Shown: positions 45,749 through 57,126 of the stretch, in pieces | Position numbering within the stretch: position 1 is the first letter of the stretch | How the letters are laid out: each line of letters starts with the position of its first letter | Source of the DNA: Adiantum capillus-veneris | Taxonomy: Eukaryota; Streptophyta; Polypodiopsida; Polypodiales; Pteridaceae | Direction of reading: 5' to 3' | Length of the DNA: 64,000 nt | Assembly (NCBI GenBank): GCA_014529385.2 | Contig: CM043953.1 | Coordinates: forward strand, 78,048,872 to 78,112,871 | The notes under the pieces: generated by a model | The model's input: the letters and a program-made list of their open reading frames with translations, nothing else | Told to the model about the DNA's origin: nothing | Database searches by the model: none | Translations under genes and position numbers: made by a program

Positions 45749-46312
45749 CGTACGGTCACGTACGACGGGTACACGTACGAAGATGTGCGGTACTAATCAA
45801 ACTAAAAAAAAATTAGACATGCGTTGACGTAACGTACGGTGCAAAAAAAAAATCATACGTGTTGCACACTACAAGAGAGACTGAACCAAGAAGTTTTAAA
45901 ACTCAGAAGTTAGAACATGATAGTTCATATGAGTCATGACATAGACCTTAGTACTTCGTACTAAGTACTTGCAACTTAAGTCTTACAAGTTAGAACATGA
46001 AAGATCTGTCCATGGACATTGGAAACAGCAATGTCCGAAAAAAGAAGAATCATGATCTCCAAAGTGGTGGCGGCCATAGTAGATCCGCTACCCGAGCCTC
46101 GCCGCACATAGGTCATGGTTTTTTGAGCCAATGCAGCCATTGGGCTCTTGGTCAAATGCAGTCGAAATTGCGAAACGATCCCACCCCACAAATCCCTCCC
46201 CCACCCCCCTCAAAAAAAAAAAAAATCCCGGACAAGTCATGTACGGAACGTACGAGTTGTACGATACGCCGTACGAGGACAACCTTGGTTGAATCTAGTG
46301 CATACGGTACTT
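45749..46312. mobile_element. Unclassified insert with CGTAC-rich ends
   Basis: It replaces a short stretch of element B between the chromodomain and the 3' untranslated region. The left end has CGTACGGTCACGTACGACGG and further GTACG motifs to about 45835. The right end has GTACGGAACGTACGAGTTG and GCCGTACGAGG (46240-46275), roughly in inverted orientation. The interior has no coding signature; a C-rich/A-rich patch lies at 46190-46222. This could be a small inverted-repeat DNA transposon, but clean termini and a target duplication were not resolved. Confidence 0.45.
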
Positions 46313-46849
46313 CACAAGAGGGGAGTTACTCCGCTCCTTTGTCACAGGTTACCCAGACGGAATAAAGTCACTGGTTTTCCTTTGGATTTAAGAAATATTG
46401 ATGGACTGATAATATTCTATTGTATGACTTTATGAAAGAAGTACTCGAAATGGGAATTCCCGAAATGAATTTGATTTACGTGTGCTCTCTCATGTGAGTA
46501 GCGTCTGACTGCATGTTTAAAAGATGAAATGACTCCAACAATTCGGTCTTGTGATTCCATATGAGATGGACAAGATATCAATAAGATTTAGTCAATTGAA
46601 GACATTTGTGGAGATTTGGGATAGATCTAGATGTGATTGCTAAACACGTTGCTAATAGATCATGGTCCGATATCTCGATGGACGATATGTTGTGGATGTG
46701 ATTTGAATGTTAAGTGACTGTCGTCTTTGTGCAAGTGCTTGATTTGTATTGTCTAGTGCGTCAGTACTTAGAGTCAGTGTCTGTTGAACTGGTTTCTGTC
46801 GTATGTTTCATTTTGCAGGCGTAATTACAACTCTTTCAAGAGGGGGGTA
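46313..46849 (+). mobile_element. Element B 3' untranslated region
   Basis: It begins CACAAGAGGGGAGTTACTCC, matching element A1 at about 40201. It continues with ATTCTATTGTATGACTTTATGAA and GTCAGTGTCTG. It ends in the polypurine tract AAGAGGGGGG (46838-46847), two bases before the 3' LTR. Confidence 0.82.
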
Positions 46850-47350
46850 TGTCACAAAATGATGGCGTGGCATATCCGCCCTAGAAACTGACAAAACTTA
46901 AAGAATAAGTTGTTTGCAACTTATGGGGTCCTGTCCGATGGGGGCCAAGGGACATATAGACTTTACAAAAATAAAGACTTGGGTGGGGAGTGCTGACGTG
47001 GCATGTTTTACTGATTGCCGTAAATGACGTTGGCTGCTGATGTGGCAGGCCATACATATGCCCGTAATTCGCGGCGCAAAAGCGTTGGCAACGTTGTTGC
47101 TTTTGGAAGGACCAGATGTTTTTGAGACTTGAAGCTTTTTATGTACTGCTTTTGGAAGGCATGGGCCTATACAGTTGTAACTAGGGTCTCTCCTCCCTCA
47201 AATTAGCTTGGGAGCACTGAGCAAAGAGGACCCTCGAACTTTGTACTTTGCTCAAGCATTAATGTTAAAATAAATACTGAAAGGGGCGCCAGACTTTGGG
47301 GGCAATACGTCTGGGCACGGAACTACGACGGGCTGTGTCTCTCTTGAATT
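46850..47350 (+). mobile_element. Element B 3' LTR (family B), truncated, with partial reduplication
   Basis: It starts TGTCACAAAATGATGGCGTG and carries the shared core at 47273-47290. It diverges from the 5' LTR after CTCTTGAATT. An 85-90 bp internal piece (TATACAGTTGTAACTAGGG ... ACCCTCG-ACTTTG) appears at 47165-47243 and again at 47363-47446. Confidence 0.8.
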
Positions 47351-47551
47351 GTAAAAATCATGGACCTATACAGTTGTAACTAGGGTCTCTCCTCCCTCAG
47401 ATTAGCTTGGGAGCACTTAGCAGAGAGGACCCTCGGACTTTGTCTCCCTCTCTCTCTTTTTAGATCCAACAAGGGGGCGACCCTATTTTCAGCCCCTAGA
47501 AAAGCAGGGTGCCCCCACATTAGCCCTCTATTTCTGCCGCCCCCCTACACC

Positions 47552-47559
47552 TATAAAAG
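47552..47559 (+). promoter_or_regulatory. TATA box
   Basis: CCTATAAAAGCAAG in a C-rich setting. A parallel segment with the same TATA core and a following GGGCA(A)G(A)GTT(G)G motif lies at 51742. It is probably an LTR promoter. Transcription is an inference. Confidence 0.4.
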
Positions 47560-47689
47560 CAAGCCCCAACTTCGGGCAGTTTTGGCAAGTGCCACAAGAG
47601 GAAGAGATCGAGGAGGTTCTACTACAATGACAGCGCAAGTTCACGCGACAAGTTTGCAGTTGGAGGTTGCTTTTGATGGGTTGTGGCTA

Positions 47690-48650
<961 letters not shown>

Positions 48651-48663
48651 CTCTGATACCATA

Positions 48664-48875
48664 TGATAGGTGCAGATATGGGGGATGCCGCTGAGAGGTT
48701 CCATGGCGAGAAGGAAGGCATGCAGATTAGATTAAGTTCAAAGTTCACTTTGCATGTTAACTTTGCATGGCAAGCTATATATGTAAGGTTATTTTTACAC
48801 AAACATCAAACATCAATCATAGCGTGCTTGTTACAAGCTGTGTCGAATTCTCTCTCTCTCGCTCTCGGTTGCTCT
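48664..48875 (+). mobile_element. Family D LTR, truncated copy
   Basis: It matches 47988-48290 from TGATAGGTGCAG through the TC tract and TCGGTTGCTCT, then breaks into unrelated sequence. The TC tract is about 14 bp against about 100 bp in the other copy. Confidence 0.75.
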
Positions 48876-49676
48876 TACCAGTATCAAACCAGAGTAAAAC
48901 AATTCAAATCGGCACCAAAACAGGTTCAAAACAGATACCATCCATTTCAAACAAATTCCAAACAGGATTACCAAACAAGATCAAATAGAACTCAAACTTC
49001 AAAAGCAATCTCGACATCAATCGAGCTCGAAAAGTCGATTGACTTTCCATCTTGAAACCTGCACCAAAAATTAGGTTTAGGTTCCTTCCATGAGGTCGTA
49101 GCCGAGCACAGCATGGTCCGTCAGCTCTTGGACAAACAGTGTTGCTTTGGCGGCGATGGTAGTCCCAAGATAGCAATCGCACTAAACCTCCAAGGTTTGC
49201 TCTTGAAGAGACATCTACTGAGAGATGTCGAGAAATTTCAAGATATAATCTGCTAGGGTTTCCATGGCAAGCATTTCAGGATACCCCACTCTGCTAGAAG
49301 TTGCACTCCGAAGGAAGATGTCAGAAACCATATAACTTCGGGCAAATTTTATTTTTTTCCCCTTGAAAGCTTGCCAAGTACTTGGAGTATGCTGCTTGGT
49401 AGCTGTAGACATCAACATCTGCATGGCACTACTTCTGAGAAAAACAGTGACTTGAAACAAATCTGGATCCTTCTCTTGCAAATGATCTTAATTGGCTTAT
49501 GACCTGTAAGACATGAGCGGTGAAGACGGGAGCGCGCCCGATGCGCGATGAAGTAAGGGTGGGAGTGGCTAATAGGTCCGGGTTAGAGGGTGAAGATCTC
49601 TCAAATAAAATTCCATCAATAGCTCCGTCTGCTCTTTTGTAGGACCGGTATGCTTTCAGAAAAGCACACGCCTAAT
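48876..49676 (-). pseudogene. Gag-like fragment of a minus-strand LTR element
   Basis: It lies just downstream (minus strand) of a primer site, where gag belongs. A broken frame reads TPSTWQAFKGK, VSDIFLRSATSSRVGYPEML, then ADYILKFLDISQ and, after stops, TLFVQELTDHAVLGYDLMEG. The W-x2-F-K and ADYI-x2-FL pattern fits retrotransposon gag. The assignment is moderate. The fragment is cut on the left by the truncated family D LTR. Confidence 0.5.
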
Positions 49677-49688
49677 GCTCTGATACCA
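49677..49688 (-). other. Primer-binding site
   Basis: The minus strand reads TGGTATCAGAGC, identical to the plant tRNA-iMet-type primer site. It sits two to three bases inside the LTR at 49691-50401. Confidence 0.8.
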
Positions 49689-49690
49689 CT

Positions 49691-50401
49691 CTCACAAGAT
49701 GGGCACCACGTGCCCGCCACGTGCCAATAGAAAAGAACAGACTGAACAAACTTTTAGCACTTCATTAACAATTGAACTAAGAGAGAGAGACGACACGCGA
49801 CACAGAGTGGCGGAATTCCACCTTACAGAGTATTGGCCCCAAACCTTGGCGCCCCTTTTGGTATTTCTTTATATTGCATCAACACAGTACAAGCCGGTAC
49901 TCCACACTCTGCAACTTCGCCAGGAAGCATGCTAGAGAATGAGCCCTAGCCTCATATCTAAAGGCCCTTGGCCTAAAAAGCAATTACGGTGAAAAGCCTT
50001 CAAACTTAAAAGCATTTGGTCCAAAAGCAAAGCCAAAAAGCTGCCAGCATAAATCACGAAAATCCGTACAGCCTGCCACGTCATCAGCCAACGCAATTTT
50101 CGGAAATCTCCCTGCTGCCCTTAGGTTTAGGGTTAGGGTTTCTGCAGTTTTAGGGTTAGGGTTTCCAGAATTAGGGTTTTTGCAGTTTTAGGGTTAGGGT
50201 TTTCAGAATTAGGGTTTGCAGGTTTTAGGGTTAGGTTTTCCAGAATTAGGGTTTCAGCAGTTAGGGTTTTTGGCAGAAATTAGGGTTAGGGTTTCTACTC
50301 TCAGGCAGCCACGTCATCACTTTGTGACAGTTAAGGCCCCTCAGCTACATCTGTAAGTTGGCTCCATTCTTTAGGCTTTGACACGTTAGCAGTTTGTTAC
50401 A
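49691..50401 (-). mobile_element. Family C LTR (minus) with telomere-like minisatellite
   Basis: In minus orientation it starts TGTAACAAACTGCTAACGTG and ends near CATCTTGTGAGA. It carries the shared core (inverted) at 49848-49865. Between 50120 and 50310 it holds an expanded array that the other family C LTRs lack. It is the 5' LTR of the element whose gag lies at 48876-49676. Confidence 0.8.
50120..50310. repeat. TTAGGG/TTTAGGG-rich minisatellite
   Basis: Repeats of TTTTAGGGTTAGGGTTT and AATTAGGGTTTTTGCAG type (unit roughly 38-44 bp) are present. On the LTR sense strand these read AAACCCTAA, the plant telo-box. Single or few copies occur at 34253-34262, 57580-57635 and 63483-63558 in related LTRs. 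It is not a true telomere, because the units are degenerate and embedded in an LTR. Confidence 0.85.
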
Positions 50402-50962
50402 ACCCACCATAGCCACAAAGAGACTCGGTACAGCAGTAGAAAAAACAACACGCTCTCTACTCGCCATGGACCCCCACCGCTATCATCCTCCATAACCTTC
50501 ACCCTACAGCTTTTGTCCAGGAGCAACAGGTAATGATTTGTGTATGAGTTCTTCAAGTGTTCGCTACTGTATTTGTGTTTTGCACGTACTCTACCTCGCG
50601 TCATTTAGAGGAATAATCGATTAGAGCAATATAAATCGGAATATATGTAGGCCACCAAGAACAGATACTTCTGATGCATCACATTGGCAGAGAGCATCGA
50701 GAAGAAGTATTTGACCATCTCTGATGCGGCATGGGATGGGTGACATAGAGCATGGCGTCGGCGTTGTTCCATAAGTTGGTTGAGAAATGACTAAGTGATG
50801 GGTATTCGTGATGCGTCACATGGTGGGTGACAGAAGCATCGAAAAGGGAATATTCCATAGTCAGGAGGTATTCCGAGCTGAGTTAGAGTTGTGTAGAAGA
50901 AATGAGGCAAGCACTTTAAGGAAGATGAGATGCTTTCTCATAAAGGAGCATATGTTGGCATT

Positions 50963-51010
<48 letters not shown>

Positions 51011-51620
51011 GAGAGCTTGATGAGGGGAGAGGCTAGCCAATCTCAGAGATGGATCACAGATTTCTTTAGGGCCGACACTGGGCAGCCGGAGGAGCATCTA
51101 CCACAGCAAAGCTCACATTCTCCTCACACTAGAGGCACACTGATCGACGAGCGACCGAGCTCGGGAGATCCAAACGCCCACGATTGCAAAGGACTACACA
51201 GCATCGATGGATGCTACAAGAGAGGATTCGGATCACTTTGGCCAGACATGCATGACGCTCGGTTAGATTACTTACCATGGAGGAGATTGATGAGATCCGC
51301 TAGCGACGGATGATGGACCTCCTGTGATTCAGATTTTCTGAGGATTGTACACCCTGCCCATTTTGTATGAGCTTCTACTCATATATCCCCACACACCCAC
51401 GTTGTGTTGTATTAGCCCTCATTCACTACATCCACCCCCTATTCATATCCTGCACAGTTCTAGTTAGCTGCTTAGTTCACATCTAGCAGTTTAGGATTTT
51501 AGAGTAACCTTTTTTCAGTACCTTTTTATTTTTGGTATTCAGACATTGTATTAGATTCACCATGTTGTAATACTTTGGTCTCATAGGTCATTTTGGCCTT
51601 TTGAAGACTTTAATATAACA
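50402..51620. other. No recognisable gene; (TC)n at 50966-51008
   Basis: The start (ACCCACCATAGCCACAA) matches the end of the family D LTR. Plus-strand frames at 50808-51313 read through the TC tract into a hydrophilic stretch (QRWITDFFRADTGQPEEH) that I do not recognise. Confidence 0.4.
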
Positions 51621-52391
51621 TTTTATTTCATTTCTCTCTCTCTTTGGCGTGGGCAGCAAGCCAGCAGCTTTTCCCCTCTCTAGGTGCCCACTATTCCTCT
51701 AGTTTTTCTGACAAACCCTACTCTTGCCCGTCCCTAGTGACTATAAAAGCAACCTAGCACCACCCAAGTTTTGGGCAAGAGTTGGAGCAAGAAAACAAGG
51801 CGCCAGAGTTTCTACCCTGCTGCTGCAGATTTCAGCCACCTAGAAGAAGTTGCCGACGACCCCTATGGCTACCCCAAGTGCAGGAGTTGACGGCAAGACC
51901 AAGTAGGCAAGCTCCATCGCAAAGAAGTGCCTTCGAAGATTGTTTTCATTGTGACAAGCTGTTGTTTTTCTCTGTTTTCAGCCCATACACGTCGTAGATG
52001 GGGATGATTTACGAGAAGGAAAGCCGAGAGCACACCTCCTTTGTGTGTATGATTGAAAGAGGAGCTTCTTTGCATAGAGATCTCTTCCGGGAGTTGTTTT
52101 CCGAGAACCAAGTTGCTTTCCGAGTTCCAAGTCTTCTAAGGTGATGCTTTTCATGTTTTATGCTAAGTGTTTGTGTGCAAGTGCACTTGTGCACGAGGAA
52201 GTAGGAGTAGAGGAAGGCATGAGCCTTTGTAAGAGAAAAGCGCTTTGTGTAAACAAAGCCAGATCAGCCCAAGGGTTTCACACCCCGAGATTGGGAGTAG
52301 ATCCATAGATCTAAGAGTGGTAGACTCTCGAGTTGGGTCAAGGAGTAGAGATTCTTGAGGAGGGACTTGATGTCTAGGATTGAGGAGCAAA
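51621..52391. other. LTR-like or promoter-like sequence with TATA box at 51742
   Basis: CTATAAAAGCAACC at 51741-51754 is followed by AGTTTTGGGCAAGAGTTGG, paralleling 47552-47595. A short ATG frame (MATPSAGVDGKTK) starts near 51865. It continues beyond the solo LTR at 52922. It is probably an LTR and leader of another element. Confidence 0.35.
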
Positions 52392-52921
52392 TGTCACAAA
52401 CTGGTGACGTGGCATGGTGACACACACACACTCTCTCCTGAAGCAGTCCCGGAAATCACGGACAGCTAACGTGGCAATTACGTACGGAAAAAGCAGCTTT
52501 TGTGTGGGCTGGTTTCTACGCAAGAGAGAGAGAGAGAGCTTTTGAGGATTACTTGCTTTATTTTTAATTCCCAAGAGAGCTTGTGAGATTAACTGCTTTA
52601 TTTTTGCAAGGCTTTTTATGGGTGGCTTTTGGGGCTGTGCTTTTGGCATCCCTTGTAAACCTTTATAAGTGTGGCTTGGGCTCCCACTCTGCAGAGCATC
52701 TGGACGCAGAGTCTGAGAGTGAGACCCTCCCACTCCCTTGTACTTTGTGCAATAGATTTAATACAAAAAGAAATACCGAAAGGGGCGCCAATTTTTAGGG
52801 CCAATACCTCTTGGCACGGAACTCGGCCGGGCCAGTGTCGAAACTAATTGTGAACTATTTTGAAGTGAATTCCTGTCGTGTCGCGGTGGATTCTTGACTT
52901 GGAGTGTCCAAGTCTGTTACA
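52392..52921 (+). mobile_element. Solo LTR, family A, target duplication GCAAA
   Basis: TGTCACAAACTGGTGAC...CAAGTCTGTTACA, 530 bp, flanked by GCAAA at 52387-52391 and 52922-52926. It contains the shared core at 52772-52789. Its (AG)n tract is only about 16 bp, against about 43 and 79 bp in element A1. It is the product expected from recombination between the two LTRs of a full element. Confidence 0.93.
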
Positions 52922-52926
52922 GCAAA

Positions 52927-53339
52927 TGCTAAGATTTCTATGGGAGAGGCCTCTGGGAAGAGAGTCAGGACCAAGTTAAAGGGCGTTCCAGAGGTGAGAA
53001 CCTTGGTTCTCGAGGATCCTGCGTCAGGAACAGAGGTTCATAGGATTAGGGTTTGGCCCTGAGATTAGGAAGTAGAGGCTCCTGAGCTCCATCAAGTCCG
53101 AGATCTAGAATGGACGTGGTAATTTGTTCGGTTCAAGTGCTCGTATAATGACTTCTCCCCAATAATAAAGATACTTTTTTTTGGAGGGAGGGGGGATCAA
53201 CCCATCTTGTGGTCTCAATACTGTCTCACTCTTCTTCTCTCTCTCAATTTCTCTCTATATAAATTAGCTTCAATATTAAATGATAAAGTCTATTTATTAG
53301 AGTATATTTTATGTTGTTATTCGCTTCCATTTTTGACAG
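52927..53339. other. Non-coding, LTR-like toward its right end
   Basis: The right end (TTTTTGACA at 53338) directly precedes a primer site, so some of this is probably the 3' part of an LTR whose start was not placed. Confidence 0.4.
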
Positions 53340-54425
53340 TGGTATCAAAGCAAGGTCTCTTCTCTTTCTCTACAAAGGAGGATGACTCTGGCAAGATACG
53401 GGAAGGAGCCATGACAAGCCAAGAGAGAAGCAAGGATGAGGAACTTCAGAACTTGCAATGAAAGCTTGCAGGGTTGGAAGATTTTTTCTCTCTGTAAGGA
53501 GTCAACAAGACATGGGATTCTTTGAGGAGGCGATGAGAGCATGATGCTCAAGAACCTAGAAAATTCGAGGAGCGGAATGCTCGAGATCCTTAAACGCCCA
53601 AAAGTGAGCCGAATTCTTCTATTTCAATTGAGAGAGTTTCAAAGACCTTTCTCTGTCATCCACAGTTCCACCTCACTCCTCTTTTAGAATGCCCATGAAC
53701 ATTAAGTCTAGAACCATAGCCAAGAAATCCCGCCATTCTTGGAAGGATATGAAGGTGGTCTCTCAATCTGAGAACACTGTAGTCAAGTTTGATACTTTTG
53801 ACGGAGAGGAGATGTCCCAAAAGCTACCTCTTTCATTTGATAGTTTAAAGTTGCCTTTGCTGATGGTAATTTCTTAGAAGAGTCAAAGATGAGGTATGTG
53901 AGCAGCCTCAAGGGGACTGCGAAAACTTGGTGGTATATCAAAACGTCACAGGGAACTCAGGAAGGGAACTTGGACTCAATTCAAGGCCGAGCTTTTGGAG
54001 AAAAATTTTCCTCTCCACTTTGAGGAAGGCATCAGAGAAGATTGGGATTTGTTTGCCCAAAAGGAGACGAGCGAGTCATAGTATACGTGAACACGTCAAC
54101 TCTTTCCTAGGTGGCTCCATCCTTGATCCTTTCTGATGGAGAAAAGATGAAGATGTTCAACGAAGGACTTTTACTCAAACTTTGTAGAAACATGAAGATG
54201 TATCTGCAAAATACTTTGCAACGGATGGTGGAGTTAGCAATGCAAGCTGAAAGTTTACACTATGAAGAATGTGTTCCCTTCAGTGGGATGAGAACCCTAG
54301 AGAAGGGAACGGTATTTTTATTGCCTCTCCTTGATGGATGTAGTGTTATCCCGAGGAAATTTTGGAGTAAAGGAATTCTATCTAAACTCCTAAGTTCTGC
54401 ACAGAAGACCCTCAACTTTAAGTGA
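53340..54425 (+). pseudogene. Ty3/gypsy primer site and gag
   Basis: TGGTATCAAAGC at 53340-53351 is followed by a gag with frame breaks: VVKFDTFDGEEMSQK (53784), MRYVSSLKGTAKTWW (53890), WTQFKAELLEKNFPLHFEEG and EKMKMFNEGLLLKLCRNMK (54145), then MVELAMQAESLHYEE. This is the retrotransposon-gag pattern (FDTFxG ... LKGxAxTWW). The nucleocapsid and pol are absent. Confidence 0.75.
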
Positions 54426-54589
54426 GAGGGGTAGCCTTTGATCAAAGTTATGTCTTTGAGGAAAACATAAAATGCATTTTTTCTTCTTTGATTTTTCACA
54501 CAAGGTATGGATGTTTCTAACAAACACTGATCACTCTTGAGTGTTTATTAGAGTAGATTTGAGTTAGTAAATTGTGATAAACTGGTTTG

Positions 54590-55413
54590 ACCAACCAATC
54601 TGGTGCACACGGGACTGCACAAGAGGGGAGTTACTCCGCTCCTTTGTCACAGATTACCTAGATGGAATAAAGTCACTGATTTTCCTTTGAATTTCAGGGA
54701 TAATGATGGGATGATAGTATTTTGTTGAATGACTTTATGAAAGAAGTACTTCAAACTGGGAATTTCTGAAATTAATCTGCTACATGTTCTCTTACATGTG
54801 AGTAGCGTTCGAGTGCATGTTTGAAAGACGAAATGACTACAGCATTTTGGTCTTGTTTTCCGGAGAGATGAGATGGACATGATAGTGACAAGATTTAGTC
54901 AATTGAGATATCTTTGGAGATCAGTGACAGATCTAGGTGTGATTGCTAAATACGTTGCCGAATGATCATGATTCTCATCCAAGATCTCGATGGAAGTAGT
55001 GATGTGAATGTGATTTGAATGTTCAGTGTGAATTTAATGTGTGATTTATGAATTGCATGCTATGTGGATGTAATGTCTTGTGGGGATGGTCATGGGCATG
55101 GTTTTCTTGATTGAAATGTGACATGAAAAGATATGAATTAGATAGTAACCCGATTTAGTAGATCAAGGATATCCATAAAAAGGTCAGTGTGGTCTGGATG
55201 TGATCGCTTAATGGTTACAATGATCAGGATTTGTATTTGAGACCCTTGATAGAAATATAATTGATCAGACTGATGTCTTTGTAGAAGTGCTAGATTGGTT
55301 GAGTCTGGTGCATGAGTACATAGAGTCAGTTTCTACTGAAGAAAGTTTTCTGGCCTTTGGCTATTTTTGCATGTGTAATCGAGGGCAATTACAATTCTTT
55401 CAAGAGAGGGAAA
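54590..55413 (+). mobile_element. 3' untranslated region of a family A/B chromovirus
   Basis: It contains CACAAGAGGGGAGTTACTCC, GAATAAAGTCACTG and GACTTTATGAAAGAAGTACT, matching 46320-46440. It ends with a purine tract (AAGAGAGGGAAA) directly before an LTR start at 55414. The coding part of this element is missing. Confidence 0.8.
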
Positions 55414-55499
55414 TGTCACAAAGTGATGACGTGGCAGATCGTACGGAACTGCTGACGTGACACACTGTATGACAGAAACTTTAAAACCACTAAACTTTG

Positions 55500-55575
<76 letters not shown>

Positions 55576-55985
55576 TTCCGCGCCCAGAAGCATTGGCCCC
55601 AAAGACTAGCGCCCCTTTCGATATTTCTTTATCATTGATCATTGCAAAGTACTACTTCCGAGGGACCTTTGCCCTCAGACTCTGTGTCCAGATGCTCTAC
55701 AGAGTGAGGCCCCAGGGGCTCTTATAAACAATACAAGGGATGCCCAGAAGCAGAGCCCCAAAAGCAGAGCATCTATGTCCAGATGCTCTGCAGAGTGAGG
55801 CCCCAGGGGCTCTTATAAACAATACAAGGGATGCCCAAAAGCATAGTCCCAAAAGCAATCAGGTTCAAAAGCACTAAACCCAAAAGCATCTGCTCTCAAA
55901 AGCTCCTTCAAAAGCGGCCAGCAGCTAGCAACGCAAAATGCGGAAATCCGTACAACCTGCCACGTCACCACGAGTAGCACAATTT
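55414..55985. mobile_element. Head-to-head LTR junction across an (AG)n tract
   Basis: 55414-55500 is the start of a plus-strand LTR (TGTCACAAAGTGATGACGTG). After the AG tract (55503-55572), 55573-55985 is the middle of a related LTR in minus orientation, with the shared core inverted at 55608-55625. A 91-bp tandem duplication (55686 and 55777) lies in the minus part. The right edge abuts copia coding sequence. Confidence 0.8.
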
Positions 55986-55994
55986 ACGAAAATC

Positions 55995-56801
55995 TCCCTC
56001 GAAGGTACTTTATGCTCCGAAGCTGGGATTTCATCTTATGTTTGTGCATGAGGTGTGTAAGCTAGGCATGGAGGTGATTTTTACAGAGGATGCGGTATCT
56101 ATTGGGGATCGAGACTTTGGCAAGGAGGTTAGAGGGGGCTCAGTGGAGAACGGACATGCTCTTTCTTCAGCAATCAAGATATCTATTGGTGATCTTTGGC
56201 ATTACAGATTTGGTCATTTGAACAATGATGCTCTTCGACTTGCTTTTCGTGAGCAGATGCTTACAAGCTTACCATATGTTGCACGTAAGCATGGGAAATG
56301 CATTACTTGCATTCATGGGAAGCAACATCGAGATGCTATTCAGAGGCTTACTACACGCCGAGTCATTGCTGCTTTGGAGTTGGTTCACACCGACCTTTGT
56401 GGACCTAGGTCCTATGCAGACTCCTTGCCTTGGAAAAGCTCTCTATTTCATGTTGCTAGTGGACGATTTCAACTGCTTTACTTGGGTATATTTTGTACAA
56501 CACAAGTCCGCGGCATTTGGCCTCTTCAAGAATCGGCGTGCTCTTGTGGAGAGGGAGAGCAATAAAGTGTTGAAGACTATTCGGTCGGACAAAGGTGGAG
56601 CATTCATTCAGTTTTGTACAGACAATGGCATCAAGTGAGAGCTTGTGAATACTGGATTGCCTTCAGAGAATGGAGTTGTGGAGCGGAAGAGTAGGACAGT
56701 GGTTGAGATGGCACGGACTATGCTTGAGCATAGAGACCTCCCAAACTCTCTATGGACGGAGGCAGTTGCGACGGCAGTTCATACCATAAATTGATTTCTT
56801 G
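55995..56801 (+). pseudogene. Ty1/copia protease end and integrase
   Basis: It begins VLYAPKLGFHLMFVHEVCKL, the segment before the pre-integrase domain. Then come the zinc finger DLWHYRFGHLNNDALR ... CITCIHGKQHRD, the integrase core with LELVHTDLCGPRS (first Asp), IRSDKGGAFIQFCTDNGIK (second Asp) and ENGVVERKSRTVVEMARTML (Glu). A frameshift near 56430 and a stop near 56637 break it. The order protease-integrase before RT marks it as copia. It ends at about 56801, where another LTR-like block begins. Confidence 0.9.
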
Positions 56802-57126
56802 TTGGGGGTAAATGCCCTAACGTCACTTCCGATCTCCTTCGGACGGCTTCCACCGCGTAGCTTTGCAAATATATTTTTTACATATTTTTAGCCCACCATT
56901 TTGGGCATGTACAAGAATTACCTCATTTTATTGACCTTTGGGCCACTTGGACTATTTTCAAAGGTTTCACATTGTCCAAGTGATCAAATGGCCCATTTTA
57001 ATAAAAGATTCCCAAAAACCTCATCACTTGAGTTTTTGGACTTCTAAAAACTTACGTTGCTCTCTCCTGCAGCAAGCGCTCAACCCTCTTTCTGCCTCTC
57101 TGCACTCCACCTACGTGCACGCACTT
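56802..57126 (+). mobile_element. LTR-like block (family F), split by element A4
   Basis: It starts TGTTGGGGGTAAATGCCC. It is interrupted at the A4 target CACTT and resumes at 63586. A primer site, TGGTAGCAGAGC, is at 63634-63645. The block therefore looks like a 5' LTR inserted in the copia remnant. Its 3' boundary is not clean. Confidence 0.5.

Noticed and set aside
45860..45885. CACTACAAGAGAGAC, resembling a CACTA transposon end
   Set aside because: No matching inverted end or 3-bp target duplication was found. A single 12-15 bp match is weak.
50120..50310. True telomere or interstitial telomeric block
   Set aside because: Units are degenerate, interspersed with TTGCAG/CCAGAA sequence, and lie inside an LTR.
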